Shown in pieces: positions 9,719 to 19,087 of a DNA stretch of 64,000 bases. Below the pieces are notes generated by a model that made no database searches, was not told where the DNA came from, and saw only the letters and a program-made list of their open reading frames with translations. Origin of the DNA: Alphaproteobacteria bacterium AO1-B (GTDB lineage: Bacteria; Pseudomonadota; Alphaproteobacteria; Rhizobiales; Stappiaceae); the NCBI GenBank assembly GCA_001890945.1, contig MLAX01000003.1, positions 665,221 through 729,220 of the forward strand, given 5' to 3'. Every line of letters begins with the position of its first letter. The first letter of the stretch is position 1. The translations under genes and the position numbers were made by a program.

Positions 9719-10480
9719 TTGGCTTTTCGGATCTTGGCATGTCTTTCCGGAATGTGGCTGTCCTTGGTGTTTGGCGGCTTAAGCCTTGCCGACGAGAACA
9801 GATTGCTGATCGTTGGCTTTTCAACCCCGCCATATCTTTCAATCGGCCCGGACGACGAGCCGCGCGGACTGCTTGTTGATCTGGTTAAAACAGCTGCAGC
9901 GGAATCGGACGTTAAGGTCCATTTTGAAGTAACCAGCTGGCCCCGCGCTCAGCTCGAGGTGCGCAAGGGCGCGGCGGACCTTATTTTTCCGGTGGTTTAC
10001 ACACCGGAACGGGAAGACTGGCTCAACTATCCAACATATCCAATCACTCAATTTGAAATGATGATTTTCGCGAGAAAAAACCCGTCCTACGATTTCACCG
10101 GCGACGTCACCCAATTGCACGGTCTGTCCATTGGAAAAATCGCAAGTGGGCGCATGCATCCAAATTTCCGAGCACTGGAAGAGAGTGGCAAGGCCCGGAT
10201 CGCCTCACGGGACAGCCTGGAAGAATTGCTGACTGCGGTGCATCTTGAACGTCTCGATGGTTTTGTTGCGCCGCATCTCATGACGATTGAGGAAGCCCAT
10301 CGGATCGATCTGGACACAGTCGCTCCCTTCGCCCAGCCGGTTGGCGTGTCAGACATCTATCTCGCGTTTTCGAAAAACAGCGCAAAAACTGAAGCCTGGA
10401 ACCGGCTCCAACAGAATTTGCCGCGCCTTGATCAGGCGAGAGCCGATTTCCTTCTGTCCATGAAAGAGACCGACAACTGA
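9719..10480 (+). CDS. Orphan periplasmic substrate-binding protein (SBP family 3-like)
   Basis: This 253-residue protein starts with a signal peptide (basic residue at 4, hydrophobic core, cleavage near LSLADE) and has a type II periplasmic binding fold typical of polar amino-acid binding proteins. Fold clues are LLIVGFSTPPYLSI, GLLVDLVKTAA, GAADLIFPVVYTPER and LDGFVAPHLM. A TTG at 9719 preceded by GGAGCGG is chosen; an ATG at 9752 would shorten the signal peptide. No permease or ATPase is nearby, so it may be a sensor-type binding protein rather than a transporter part. A similar gene lies at 40625. Confidence 0.75.
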   Translation: MAFRILACLSGMWLSLVFGGLSLADENRLLIVGFSTPPYLSIGPDDEPRGLLVDLVKTAAAESDVKVHFEVTSWPRAQLEVRKGAADLIFPVVYTPEREDWLNYPTYPITQFEMMIFARKNPSYDFTGDVTQLHGLSIGKIASGRMHPNFRALEESGKARIASRDSLEELLTAVHLERLDGFVAPHLMTIEEAHRIDLDTVAPFAQPVGVSDIYLAFSKNSAKTEAWNRLQQNLPRLDQARADFLLSMKETDN

Positions 10481-10539
10481 TGTCGTCATGAATTGAAGCC
10501 CGAGGCCAGGTAGCGCCAAAGCGCTTGCATCGCGGGGAT

Positions 10540-12783
10540 TTAAGCGCGTTTGCGGATCGATTGCAGGCGGTCGGAATTCAGTGCTTCACCAATGGATAGG
10601 CAGCAGTCCGGAATGTCTTTCGCCGGAAGCGGGCGGGCGCAGAAATAACCCTGCAGGCTATCGCATTCCAAACCCACCGTTAGCAAGTATTCGCCTTCAG
10701 TTTCTGCGCCTTCAGCAACGACCCGGAGGCCAAGGCTTTTACCCAGACCGACGATGGCTTGATACAGCTGTTTCTTCTGTGGGTAGAGGTCCGCATCTTG
10801 AAGAAAGGCGCGATCAATCTTGAGTTCCTGGAAAGGCAGCTTGTGCAGGTAGCTTAGGGATGAATATCCGGACCCGAAGTCATCCAGTGACAGCAAGACC
10901 CCCATTGATTGAAGTTCAAACAGAAGATCAAGAACAAGCCGTTCGCTGGTATCGACAAATACGTTCTCGGTGACTTCAAGACATAAGGTGTGGGATGGAA
11001 GCTGATAGCGTTCCAGGACCTTCCGGACATTGCTTGCAAAGTTCGGTTGCTGAAACTCTATCGGAGACACATTGACCGAGACATGTCCGAACTCGAATCC
11101 GGCGGTGAGCCAATGTGCCGCCTGCCGGCAAGCTTCGTCGAGCACGTAATGACCTAGATCGATGATCAAGCCGGTCTTTTCTGCAAGTGAGATAAAGTCG
11201 CCAGGCGGTATCCAGTTGCCTTGTCCGTCCGGCCAGCGAATGAGGGCCTCCAAACCGATCAGGTCGCCATTGGCAGGGTTCACTTGGGGCTGATAGTGGA
11301 GTTCCAATTGTCCTGTAGCGAGCGCAGTTCTGAGCCGGGTTTCTAGGAGCATTTCGCTTTGAACCCGGTCATTGAGCGGCGCGGAGAAGAACATATGCTG
11401 TTGGTGAGCTGCATCTTTGGCCGCCCTTAAAGCAATCCCGGCCACCCGGTGGGCGGTTTCTGCATCGTGGGCATCTTGGGGCAATAGAGCGATGCCAATG
11501 AGCGGATCGACCCTGATTTCACCTTCGTCCAGCTGGAAGGGAACAGACAGGACGTCAATGATATCGGCTGCATAGTCAGCAGAAAGCTCGCCGCTCTCAT
11601 CGAGCGGAAGCAGAATACAAAAGTCATCGGCCGAAATTCTGGAGATCTTTGCGCTTTCCCCTAACAAGCGCCGGAGGCGGGTGTAGGTTTGCATCAGGAC
11701 ACGGTTTCCCGCCTTTTGTCCGAACGTATCGTTGATTTTGGCAAAGCCGATAAAGTCCAGCTGAATGAGGGCCGTCTTTTTGTCATCAACAGCTGCGCGT
11801 TCCAGGGCGTCGGCAAGATCTGCAAAGTATTTCGTGCGGTTGCCGCCCGTTGTGACCGGGTCGACATAGGCCAACTTATGGAGCCGCTCTTGCAGTTCGG
11901 TCACCCTCGCTAAACCGTGGGCGAGGTCGCCGATCTCGTCCGGACGGTCTGCGCAAGGAAATGAAGCCTGGGGTTCACCTGAGGCAAGCCTATGGGCAGC
12001 TGCTGCGAGACGGCGCAAAGGCATCATTTGATGGCGCAACAAGATTCCGCCCACCAGCATGACAGCAAAGAGAACCAAGGCAGCTGCTGTGAAAAGGCGC
12101 GCGCTCAGACGGTTTTGCGCCACCGTCAGATCATCGGCCCAGCCAACATCAACGGCTGCTGCTCCCTTCAGGGCACGATCGCCATCGACGATCGGCATTA
12201 AATAAGCAAGGCGTAGCCGACCTTGAACAGGGACGTTCCCAATGAATGGAACGCCGTTTACGAGGTTTGAATACGCAGGGTGGCCGGGTTTGATGGCAAA
12301 AGGTGGTGGCATGCTGCCGTCCGGCTTGCGGAAAGTCGTTGCAATCCGGTCGAACAAACCAGTCTTTTCTGAGTAGCTGAAGATGTTAGCCGCACCCTGG
12401 TTGCTCTTGCCAATGGCCAGAACAAGTTCATCAAACAATACATTTGGACGCAGGTCTGGCGGACCGTTGTAGAGTGCGGTCAAGGTCAGGACTTGCGGTT
12501 TGCCGTTTTGGTCGCTTGTGGGGTCGATTGCGCGGTCCGTGCCGTAACGGATCACTGCCGCTGCGGTTTTGGCCGCGCGGTCAATGCGAATGGTCGAATT
12601 TTCTTCGGTCGTCCTTGTTATTTCAAAATAACTGATACCGGAAACAAGGCCGATGCTAAGTAAAACAGCAACCCCGAGTATCAGACTGATCCGGACCACC
12701 AACGAGTGAATTCCAAAACGTGTAATGGCGGTTATCCTTGTCAAATTCGCGCAGAGCGAGCTCACGACACAGACAGCACGCAA
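10540..12783 (-). CDS. Membrane Cache-like/HAMP/GGDEF(degenerate)/EAL protein
   Basis: A 747-residue protein: a transmembrane helix near 28-50, a periplasmic Cache-like region (about 55-215), a second helix with a HAMP-like linker (about 220-300), a GGDEF domain and a C-terminal EAL domain. The GGDEF signature reads RISADDF, lacking both glycines, so cyclase activity is unlikely. The EAL domain keeps LEALIRW, NVSPIEF, EVTEN, DDFGSGYSSL, LKIDRAF and VAEGAE and should be an active c-di-GMP phosphodiesterase. The start is uncertain: TTG at 12783 or GTG at 12765, neither with a clear ribosome site. Confidence 0.9.
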   Translation of the reverse strand: MRAVCVVSSLCANLTRITAITRFGIHSLVVRISLILGVAVLLSIGLVSGISYFEITRTTEENSTIRIDRAAKTAAAVIRYGTDRAIDPTSDQNGKPQVLTLTALYNGPPDLRPNVLFDELVLAIGKSNQGAANIFSYSEKTGLFDRIATTFRKPDGSMPPPFAIKPGHPAYSNLVNGVPFIGNVPVQGRLRLAYLMPIVDGDRALKGAAAVDVGWADDLTVAQNRLSARLFTAAALVLFAVMLVGGILLRHQMMPLRRLAAAAHRLASGEPQASFPCADRPDEIGDLAHGLARVTELQERLHKLAYVDPVTTGGNRTKYFADLADALERAAVDDKKTALIQLDFIGFAKINDTFGQKAGNRVLMQTYTRLRRLLGESAKISRISADDFCILLPLDESGELSADYAADIIDVLSVPFQLDEGEIRVDPLIGIALLPQDAHDAETAHRVAGIALRAAKDAAHQQHMFFSAPLNDRVQSEMLLETRLRTALATGQLELHYQPQVNPANGDLIGLEALIRWPDGQGNWIPPGDFISLAEKTGLIIDLGHYVLDEACRQAAHWLTAGFEFGHVSVNVSPIEFQQPNFASNVRKVLERYQLPSHTLCLEVTENVFVDTSERLVLDLLFELQSMGVLLSLDDFGSGYSSLSYLHKLPFQELKIDRAFLQDADLYPQKKQLYQAIVGLGKSLGLRVVAEGAETEGEYLLTVGLECDSLQGYFCARPLPAKDIPDCCLSIGEALNSDRLQSIRKRA

Positions 12784-12961
12784 GGGTAAACTTCAAAGGC
12801 TACAGAAATCTGAATCAATTGGTCCAATTTTAAACTAAGCAGCGTAGGTATCAGAGAACCCTAGTGAATTAACTGATCTGATCCCGGCATTGGGGAGAAC
12901 ATCCGGGGGAAGTGGGCTGCAAAGCATTGGAAATCGTCCGGAAAAACGGTAGGACGTTGAG

Positions 12962-14458
12962 TTGTGTGTCTCTGCGGAGCGCGCGCAATATGGGCTTTGG
13001 GGTGCGTTCCGCTTGATTTCACTCAGACCAGTTTTGAACGTTCTTGGGTTTTTATATGTCGGTCTTGCGACCGCCATGCTCGTCCCAGCGATCATCGACG
13101 TCGCGCAGAAGAATGCAGATTGGCAGGCGTTCGTCTTTTCTGCCTTGCTAACCGGCATGTTTGGCATGCTGTTGTCGCTGTCCATGGGCGGATCTCTCAA
13201 GGAGGGTCTCGACACACGGCAGACCTTCATATTGACGACGCTTGCCTGGGCAACACTACCGGCCTTTGGAGCCTTGCCTTTTCTTTGGCTTGGAATCGGC
13301 TACGCAGACGCCGTGTTTGAAGCGGTCTCAGGATTTACCACGACCGGCTCCACTGTATTGACCGGCCTTGATGGTTTGCCGCCCGGATTGCTCGTCTGGC
13401 GGTCGATCATGCAATGGATGGGCGGCGTCGGCATTATCGTTATGGCGATCGTCTTGCTGCCGTTCCTGCGCATCGGTGGGATGCAGCTCTTTCAAAGCGA
13501 AAGCTCCGACAGGTCAGAAAAGATCGTTAGCCGCTCTGTTGAACTGATCCGGCTGTTGGGGCTGGCCTACCTGTTCCTGACCGTCCTGTGTATCGCCGCT
13601 TATTTGGCAACGGGCATGGGGCTCTTCGATGCGTTCAACCATGCTTTGACAACGATCGCGACGGGCGGGTACTCGACCCATGACCTTTCGTTCGGGTATT
13701 TCCAGAACCATTCGTCTGCCTGGGTCGCCATTGTCTTCATGATCATCGGCGCGATGCCGTTTGTGCTGATCATTCAGGCGCTCCGTGGGCAACCGCTTCT
13801 TTTGTGGCGGGACCCGCAAGTCCGCGTGCTGCTCGGGTTTCTCGCGATCGTTTCCTTGGCTCTCACGGTTCACTTGGGCGTCAAGATGGATTTTGATTTC
13901 GATGAGGCGCTGGTCAAGGCAACTTTCACGGTGGTCTCCATTGTGACAGGAACCGGCTACGCATTGGGCGATTTCGAACAATGGGGTGCTCCGGTTGTCG
14001 GGACCTGCTTCTTGCTAATGTTTGTTGGCGGATGTACCGGGTCGACGACCGGCGGCATCAAGATTTTTCGGTTTCTGGTGTTTTTCGGCACGGTCCGCGC
14101 CCACTTGCGCCGGATGGTTCGGCCACACCGGATCATGTCTGAAGAATATGCAGGCACGCGGCTGACCCCGGAATTGTCCTTCTCGGTTTTGGCGTTTCTG
14201 GTTGTCTACCTGGGGTCGGTCGGTGTGATTACCGTGGCCTTGTCGTTCTTCGATCTTGACCTGGTGACGGCGATTTCGGCGGCTGCGACGTCTGTTGGCA
14301 ACGTGGGCCCGGGGCTCGGACCCATGATTGGACCGGCCGGACACTTCGCGCCGCTGCCGGACGGGGCCAAGTGGCTCCTGTCCTTTGCCATGCTTGTTGG
14401 CCGTTTGGAGCTGTTCACGGTTTTGGTTCTGCTCGACCCGGATTTCTGGTCGAAGTAA
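12962..14458 (+). CDS. trkH: TrkH-family potassium uptake membrane protein
   Basis: About 498 residues with many hydrophobic helices and four K+-channel-like selectivity segments: SGFTTTGSTVL, TTIATGGYST, IVTGTGYALG and ATSVGNVGPGLG. This is the pore subunit of Trk potassium uptake, gated by TrkA, which is not in the window. The frame opens at TTG 12962, but TTG at 13013 is equally possible. Neither has a strong ribosome site. Confidence 0.92.
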   Translation: MCVSAERAQYGLWGAFRLISLRPVLNVLGFLYVGLATAMLVPAIIDVAQKNADWQAFVFSALLTGMFGMLLSLSMGGSLKEGLDTRQTFILTTLAWATLPAFGALPFLWLGIGYADAVFEAVSGFTTTGSTVLTGLDGLPPGLLVWRSIMQWMGGVGIIVMAIVLLPFLRIGGMQLFQSESSDRSEKIVSRSVELIRLLGLAYLFLTVLCIAAYLATGMGLFDAFNHALTTIATGGYSTHDLSFGYFQNHSSAWVAIVFMIIGAMPFVLIIQALRGQPLLLWRDPQVRVLLGFLAIVSLALTVHLGVKMDFDFDEALVKATFTVVSIVTGTGYALGDFEQWGAPVVGTCFLLMFVGGCTGSTTGGIKIFRFLVFFGTVRAHLRRMVRPHRIMSEEYAGTRLTPELSFSVLAFLVVYLGSVGVITVALSFFDLDLVTAISAAATSVGNVGPGLGPMIGPAGHFAPLPDGAKWLLSFAMLVGRLELFTVLVLLDPDFWSK

Positions 14459-14489
14459 CCCTCTCTGATCGTCTGCGTATCACTTCGGG

Positions 14490-15203
14490 ATGTCATTCAT
14501 GCAGTTTTCTGTCCCCCTTGTCAGTGGCCGCCTCGTCAAGCGCTATAAGCGGTTTCTGGCGGATGTTGTTCTGGATGAAACCGGCGAAGAAGTTACCGCC
14601 CACTGCGCCAATCCGGGGTCGATGTTGGGCCTGAAGGAACCTGGAGCCCGGGTTTGGTTGTCGCCGTCCGACAATCCGAAGCGGAAACTGAAATTTTCCT
14701 GGGAAGTGATTGAAGCCGACGGCGCGTTGGTCGGCATTAACACGGCCCATCCGAACAAGCTGGTGGAAGAAGCTCTGGTGGCCGGACGCATCCAGGGGCT
14801 TGCGGGTTTTGAAACCCTGCGCCGGGAAGTGAAATACGGCAAGAACTCCCGGATCGACATTCTTCTGGAGCAGGCGGATGGCTCCAAGATTTACGTTGAA
14901 GTGAAGAACGTGCACCTGATGCGCGAATCCGGTCTTGCCGAGTTTCCGGACAGCGTGACAGCCCGCGGCGCGAAGCATCTGGTCGAGCTTGGAGATATGG
15001 TTGCGGAAGGTCACCGGGCGGCGATGGTGTTTCTGGTTCAGCGTCCTGACTGCGATACGCTTTCACTCGCCTCTGACATTGATCCAAACTATGCCGAGGC
15101 TTTCAAAACTGCCAAGGCCGCGGGTGTCGAAGCCTATGCCATCGGCTGCGATGTCCGCCTTGACGGAATAGATGCTGTCAAAGATGTCGCGATCAACGAT
15201 TGA
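14490..15203 (+). CDS. sfsA: SfsA family protein
   Basis: This 237-residue protein carries the SfsA features: an N-terminal OB-like part with LVKRYKRFLADV and CANPGSMLGL, and a nuclease-like core with SRIDILLE and YVEVKNVHLM. The Escherichia coli member was named for stimulation of sugar fermentation and binds DNA; the fold suggests a nuclease. It begins 31 bases after trkH on the same strand. Confidence 0.92.
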   Translation: MSFMQFSVPLVSGRLVKRYKRFLADVVLDETGEEVTAHCANPGSMLGLKEPGARVWLSPSDNPKRKLKFSWEVIEADGALVGINTAHPNKLVEEALVAGRIQGLAGFETLRREVKYGKNSRIDILLEQADGSKIYVEVKNVHLMRESGLAEFPDSVTARGAKHLVELGDMVAEGHRAAMVFLVQRPDCDTLSLASDIDPNYAEAFKTAKAAGVEAYAIGCDVRLDGIDAVKDVAIND

Positions 15204-15226
15204 CCGACACTCTCCGTCTCGGCCCT

Positions 15227-15886
15227 TTAAACCTGATAAACCGTGATCGGAGTTCCCTCCGGCACGCGGTTGTAAAGGTCAATCACGTCCTGCTGTAGCA
15301 TACGGACGCAGCCTGATGAGGCGGCTTTGCCGATTGACCAGGTCTCCGATGTGCCGTGGATCCGGTAGAGCGTATCCTTGTTGCCCTCAAAGATGTAAAG
15401 AGCCCGCGCGCCAAGGGGATTGTCCAACCCCGGGTCCATCCCGTTCTTGTATTTGGCAAGTTTCGGCTGGCGTTTGATCATGTCGGCTGGCGGGGTCCAG
15501 GTCGGCCAGGCTTTTTTCCGGGCGATCCGCGCCCGCCCGCCCCAAGCAAAGCCGTCACGCCCGATGCCGACTCCATAACGCATTGCCTTGCCATCCCCCA
15601 TCGCCAGGTACAAAAAGCGTTCATGGGTTTCCACAACGATGGAACCTGGTTGGGCGGAGGAGTTGTAGTCAACGACCTGACGGTAGAACTTTGGATCGAT
15701 CTTGGAAATGTCGACGCCTGGAATAGGAAAACGCTCCTGCGGTCTGGCCGCATACATTTGCGCGAAATCCGTCGAGACCGGCTTGGTCAGGCTCGGCTTG
15801 GGCGGCAGTTTGGCGGTCGTGTTGCCTGAACAGCCGGTTGCGATCGCAGCTGTTGCCGAAACCAAAAATGTGCGTCTGTCCAGCAT
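15227..15886 (-). CDS. L,D-transpeptidase (YkuD), lipoprotein-like
   Basis: This 219-residue cell-envelope enzyme would form 3-3 peptidoglycan cross-links or attach proteins to the wall. The N-terminus MLDRRTFLVSATAAIATGC combines an RR pair with a lipobox-like ATGC. The YkuD catalytic motif is HGTSETWSIGKAASSGCVRM, with nucleophile Cys. The ATG at 15886 is chosen because the upstream extension to 16078 overlaps the next gene. It resembles the protein at 58163, for example in NKDTLYRIH, SSGC and LYNRV. Confidence 0.92.
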   Translation of the reverse strand: MLDRRTFLVSATAAIATGCSGNTTAKLPPKPSLTKPVSTDFAQMYAARPQERFPIPGVDISKIDPKFYRQVVDYNSSAQPGSIVVETHERFLYLAMGDGKAMRYGVGIGRDGFAWGGRARIARKKAWPTWTPPADMIKRQPKLAKYKNGMDPGLDNPLGARALYIFEGNKDTLYRIHGTSETWSIGKAASSGCVRMLQQDVIDLYNRVPEGTPITVYQV

Positions 15887-16023
15887 TCGGGATCCCGTAT
15901 GGCCTTTGCGAGAATCATCGTGAGGCTTCCAAAAAACATAAACGGCCGGTTGAACCTCTCGGTCAACCAGCCGTCGAATGGATCTCAGGATAATCCGCGA
16001 ATTGTGATGCGGGCGGCCTGAAA

Positions 16024-16533
16024 TCAGCCTGCCGTGTCTTTGGAAAGCGGCGGCTGGAACTGCCAGCCCATATCCCACGGGAAATAGATCCAGGTATCCT
16101 GGGAGACTTCGGTGATGAAGGTGTCGACCATCGGAACGCCAACCGGCTTGGCGTAGACAGTTGCAAAATGGGCTTTGGGCAGCATCTCCCGGACCACTTT
16201 CATGGTCTTGCCCGTGTCGACAAGGTCGTCGATCACAAGGACGCCGCTGCCTTCGCCGTCTTCCAGATCGATCACTTTCGGATCGACCGGTTTGATAACT
16301 TCCAGACGGCCCTGGCTGTCATAGTCGTGATAGGAGGCGATGCACACGGTCTCGATGGTGCGGATGCCAAGTTCGCGCGCTACGATCCCGGCCGGAACCA
16401 AACCGCCGCGGGTGATGCAGACGATGGCTTTCCACTCACCTTCGCTTGAGAGCCGCCAGGCGAGCGCGCGGGAGTCGCGGTGAAACATGTCCCAGGAGAC
16501 CGGGAAGGCTTTGTCTTGTGCAGGGTTTTCCAT
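16024..16533 (-). CDS. gpt: Xanthine (purine) phosphoribosyltransferase
   Basis: This 169-residue enzyme converts xanthine or guanine with PRPP to the nucleotide in purine salvage. The PRPP-binding loop [13 protein letters not shown] and the region [22 protein letters not shown] are diagnostic, as is the C-terminal WIYFPWD. It lies 15 bases after the CinA-type gene on the same strand, probably in one transcript. Confidence 0.94.
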   Translation of the reverse strand: MENPAQDKAFPVSWDMFHRDSRALAWRLSSEGEWKAIVCITRGGLVPAGIVARELGIRTIETVCIASYHDYDSQGRLEVIKPVDPKVIDLEDGEGSGVLVIDDLVDTGKTMKVVREMLPKAHFATVYAKPVGVPMVDTFITEVSQDTWIYFPWDMGWQFQPPLSKDTAG

Positions 16534-16548
16534 TTCTTTTCCTTCAAG

Positions 16549-17292
16549 TCATCCAGAGAGATCGTCAACAGCGCGCGCTACATCCTGTGCGGCGGCTGCG
16601 AGAATGGTTTCGTCCCTGGATCGAATTACGATCTGTGTGGTGAATTTTCCGTCCGTTGCTTTCGGATAGGATCCAATCAGAGTTTCAGGATGGGCGTCCT
16701 GGATGGCGGCCAGGCGTTCGGCAATCCGGCTCTCCGGCATGTTTGCAGCAACCGTTTCAGACAACATCTTCTTGCCCGTATGCAGCGTCGGTGCGACCAC
16801 ATCCATCATGGCTTGCATGATCGCAGGAACACCGGCCATGACATGGACGTTGTCAATCCGAAATCCGGGAGCCTTGGACACCTTGTTTTCAATGAGATCC
16901 GCGCCTTCCGGGATCCGCGCCATGCGTTGGCGGGCAGGGGTGAACTGACCCGGCGGATAGTGCTTTTCCATGATCGCAACGGCTCGGGGATCAAGGTTCA
17001 GCGGCACGTCGAATGCAGCAGCGACGGCCTCGGCGGTGATGTCATCATGGGTCGGCCCGATGCCACCTGACGTAAAGACATAGGTGTATTTCGCCCGGAG
17101 GGCATTCACAGCGCCGACGATTTCGGCCTGAACGTCCGGCACGATCCGAACTTCGCTGAGGTCAATGCCAAGAGCGGTCAGATAGTCAGCGAGAAAGCCA
17201 ATATTCTTGTCTTTGGTGCGTCCGGACAGGATTTCATCGCCGATGACAAGAAATGCAGCGGTTACAACGTCATCGGCCTTATCAGCTGTCAT
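16549..17292 (-). CDS. CinA-like molybdopterin-binding domain protein
   Basis: This 247-residue protein has the MoCF_biosynth/CinA N-terminal domain: FLVIGDEILSGRTKDKN, TSGGIGPTHDDIT and VMAGVPAIM. It lacks the C-terminal nicotinamide-mononucleotide deamidase domain of full CinA, matching the short COG1058 form. The ATG at 17292 follows GAGGGAG; the extension to 17349 has no support. Its role may be pyrophosphatase-like, but this is not fixed by the sequence. Confidence 0.85.
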   Translation of the reverse strand: MTADKADDVVTAAFLVIGDEILSGRTKDKNIGFLADYLTALGIDLSEVRIVPDVQAEIVGAVNALRAKYTYVFTSGGIGPTHDDITAEAVAAAFDVPLNLDPRAVAIMEKHYPPGQFTPARQRMARIPEGADLIENKVSKAPGFRIDNVHVMAGVPAIMQAMMDVVAPTLHTGKKMLSETVAANMPESRIAERLAAIQDAHPETLIGSYPKATDGKFTTQIVIRSRDETILAAAAQDVARAVDDLSG

Positions 17293-17402
17293 GTCAGCGC
17301 TCCCTCGATCCGGATGCTTGGCTTTATCCCAGCTTGCGGTCCGGCTCAACCTTTTGCGTCAGAAACTTGGAGCCGCCCCACGATTAAGACGGCGGAAGGC
17401 GG

Positions 17403-18617
17403 TCAGGAGGGCAATGCTTGGTTGGGTTTCCAGCCGTAAACATAGTCAAAGCGGGCCGCAAGGCTCTCCGGTTTTGAAAACTTCATCACCATGTCGCGGG
17501 CTGTGGCTGGAAGACCGGACATGTGAAACGTCTTTGCGTTTTTGAAGCCGGTTTCCTGAATGCGTTCCGCGCGCGGTTTCCGGGTCCGCTCATAGGCTCT
17601 CAGAGCCGCTGCGGTGTTTTCCGTTTCAACCGGGAAATGGTTCGCAAGCTCGGCGGCATCTTCAATCGCCATGGCGGCGCCCTGCGCCATATAAGGGAGC
17701 ATTGCATGGGCAGCGTCGCCGAGGAGGGCGATCTGACCGTGCGTCCAGGGACCATTGGCGTCGACCGTGCACAAGGCCCACTTCAACCAGCGCTCCGGCC
17801 CATTCAGCAGATTGCGGATATCCGTTGGCCAGTCCTTGAATCGGTGCAGGAGTTCGTCCTTGCCGGCTGGTGCCGACCATGTTTCGTCCTGCCAGTCTTC
17901 TGTTGCCAGCGCGACGATGTTCAGCTGCTCGCCACTGCGGATCGGATAATGGACCAGATGGCTGTCCTTGTGCATCCACAGCCCGGAATCCTTGCGCCAC
18001 TTGGCAGGGATCTTGTCGATTGGCAGCGTCGACCTGTAAGCGACCTGACCACTGAAGCGCGCGTTGTTGTGGTTCGGGATCAGTCGCCGAACCGTTGACC
18101 AGACGCCATCCGCACCGATGAGGGCCTTGCAGTTGAGTGCCCCGGTTGTTTCTCCGGCCTGATATGTGCACACCAGGTTGCCGGCATCGCCCGTCTTGGC
18201 ATCGGTGAGGGCGGTGCCGAGCATCAATTTAATGCCGTCGGTCGCCTCGACCTTTTTCAAGAGCGTGCCCTGAAGATCCGCCCGATGGATCACAATGAAG
18301 GGCTGGCCATGCCGTTCGAGCAAATAAGATCCAAGCCTGACCTTGGAAATCTGATCTCCGGTCTTGCCGGACCAGACCCGAAGACTATCCGGCTGGTGGC
18401 CAAGTGCTTTGAGGTCCTGAAGCAGTCCAAAACCGTCGAGGACCGAACAGGCATTGGGGGAGAGTTGCAGGCCTGCACCCACCTCTGACAGAGCCTTGGC
18501 TTTGTCTATAAGCACGATCTCATGACCGGCCCGGCGCAAGGTCAAAGCGGTGGTCAAGCCGCCGATGCCTGCTCCGGCGATGACGATCGGGGAGGGGGGC
18601 GTGCCGGTCTCGCTCAT
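17403..18617 (-). CDS. FAD-dependent aromatic-ring monooxygenase family protein
   Basis: A 404-residue flavoprotein of the salicylate/3-hydroxybenzoate hydroxylase type. It has the FAD ADP-binding motif IVIAGAGIGGLTTAL (12-26), the second FAD motif LIGADGVWSTVR, and the GD motif IALLGDAAHAMLPYMAQGAA. Substrate cannot be read from sequence. No aromatic-ring cleavage genes are nearby, so ubiquinone or cofactor hydroxylation is also possible. Confidence 0.85.
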   Translation of the reverse strand: MSETGTPPSPIVIAGAGIGGLTTALTLRRAGHEIVLIDKAKALSEVGAGLQLSPNACSVLDGFGLLQDLKALGHQPDSLRVWSGKTGDQISKVRLGSYLLERHGQPFIVIHRADLQGTLLKKVEATDGIKLMLGTALTDAKTGDAGNLVCTYQAGETTGALNCKALIGADGVWSTVRRLIPNHNNARFSGQVAYRSTLPIDKIPAKWRKDSGLWMHKDSHLVHYPIRSGEQLNIVALATEDWQDETWSAPAGKDELLHRFKDWPTDIRNLLNGPERWLKWALCTVDANGPWTHGQIALLGDAAHAMLPYMAQGAAMAIEDAAELANHFPVETENTAAALRAYERTRKPRAERIQETGFKNAKTFHMSGLPATARDMVMKFSKPESLAARFDYVYGWKPNQALPS

Positions 18618-18632
18618 GACAGCTCTGGTCTA

Positions 18633-18878
18633 TCAGGCAGCTTCCGGCACCCAGGTGCAGTCGGAAGGTGACGATTCGTTAGGAGCCAGCGTGGCGTCGT
18701 ACTTGTAAAGCGTCGAGCAATAGGGGCAGACGACCTCTTTCTCACTGCCCATATCGAGGAAGACATGCGGGTGATCGAACGGCGGATGGGCGCCGATGCA
18801 CATGAATTCCTTTGCGCCGATTGCGATGGAATCGTGGCCGCTGGTGTTCTGAAAATGCGGGACGACCTGATCTGCCAT
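18633..18878 (-). CDS. Small NDUFS6/zf-CHCC-type zinc-finger protein
   Basis: 81 residues with the pattern CIGAHPPFDHPHVFLDMG...VCPYC, a Cys-His-Cys-Cys zinc site seen in the NDUFS6-like zf-CHCC family common in alphaproteobacteria. In mitochondria the homologue belongs to complex I; the bacterial role is not clear. The ATG at 18878 follows GAGGAAG. The stop lies 15 bases upstream of the monooxygenase start, so the two may be co-transcribed. Confidence 0.85.
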   Translation of the reverse strand: MADQVVPHFQNTSGHDSIAIGAKEFMCIGAHPPFDHPHVFLDMGSEKEVVCPYCSTLYKYDATLAPNESSPSDCTWVPEAA

Positions 18879-19062
18879 GATCACTTCCTCAATTCTTGTG
18901 GCGGTTGTGCCAAGCTCTTTTGGCCGGACCATACCGATTTGATGCCCGGTTGAACAGGGGCAACCTTGCCGCGGTCACCAACCAACTTGTGGCTGCCACC
19001 GCCGTGGAAATCCGGCTTTGCCAATTGAGATCATTCTCAGTACAGTGGTTGAAATTCGGATT

Positions 19063-19076
19063 TTACGTTTACGTAA
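19063..19076. promoter_or_regulatory. Perfect TTACGT-TT-ACGTAA dyad before hydrolase pair
   Basis: Two perfect 6-base arms around two bases, immediately before the ribosome site GAGGAAG and ATG at 19088. It resembles sites of MerR-type LiuR regulators of branched-chain amino-acid and acyl-CoA catabolism, as I recall the motif; this assignment is an inference. Confidence 0.5.
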
Positions 19077-19087
19077 GAGGAAGTTTT

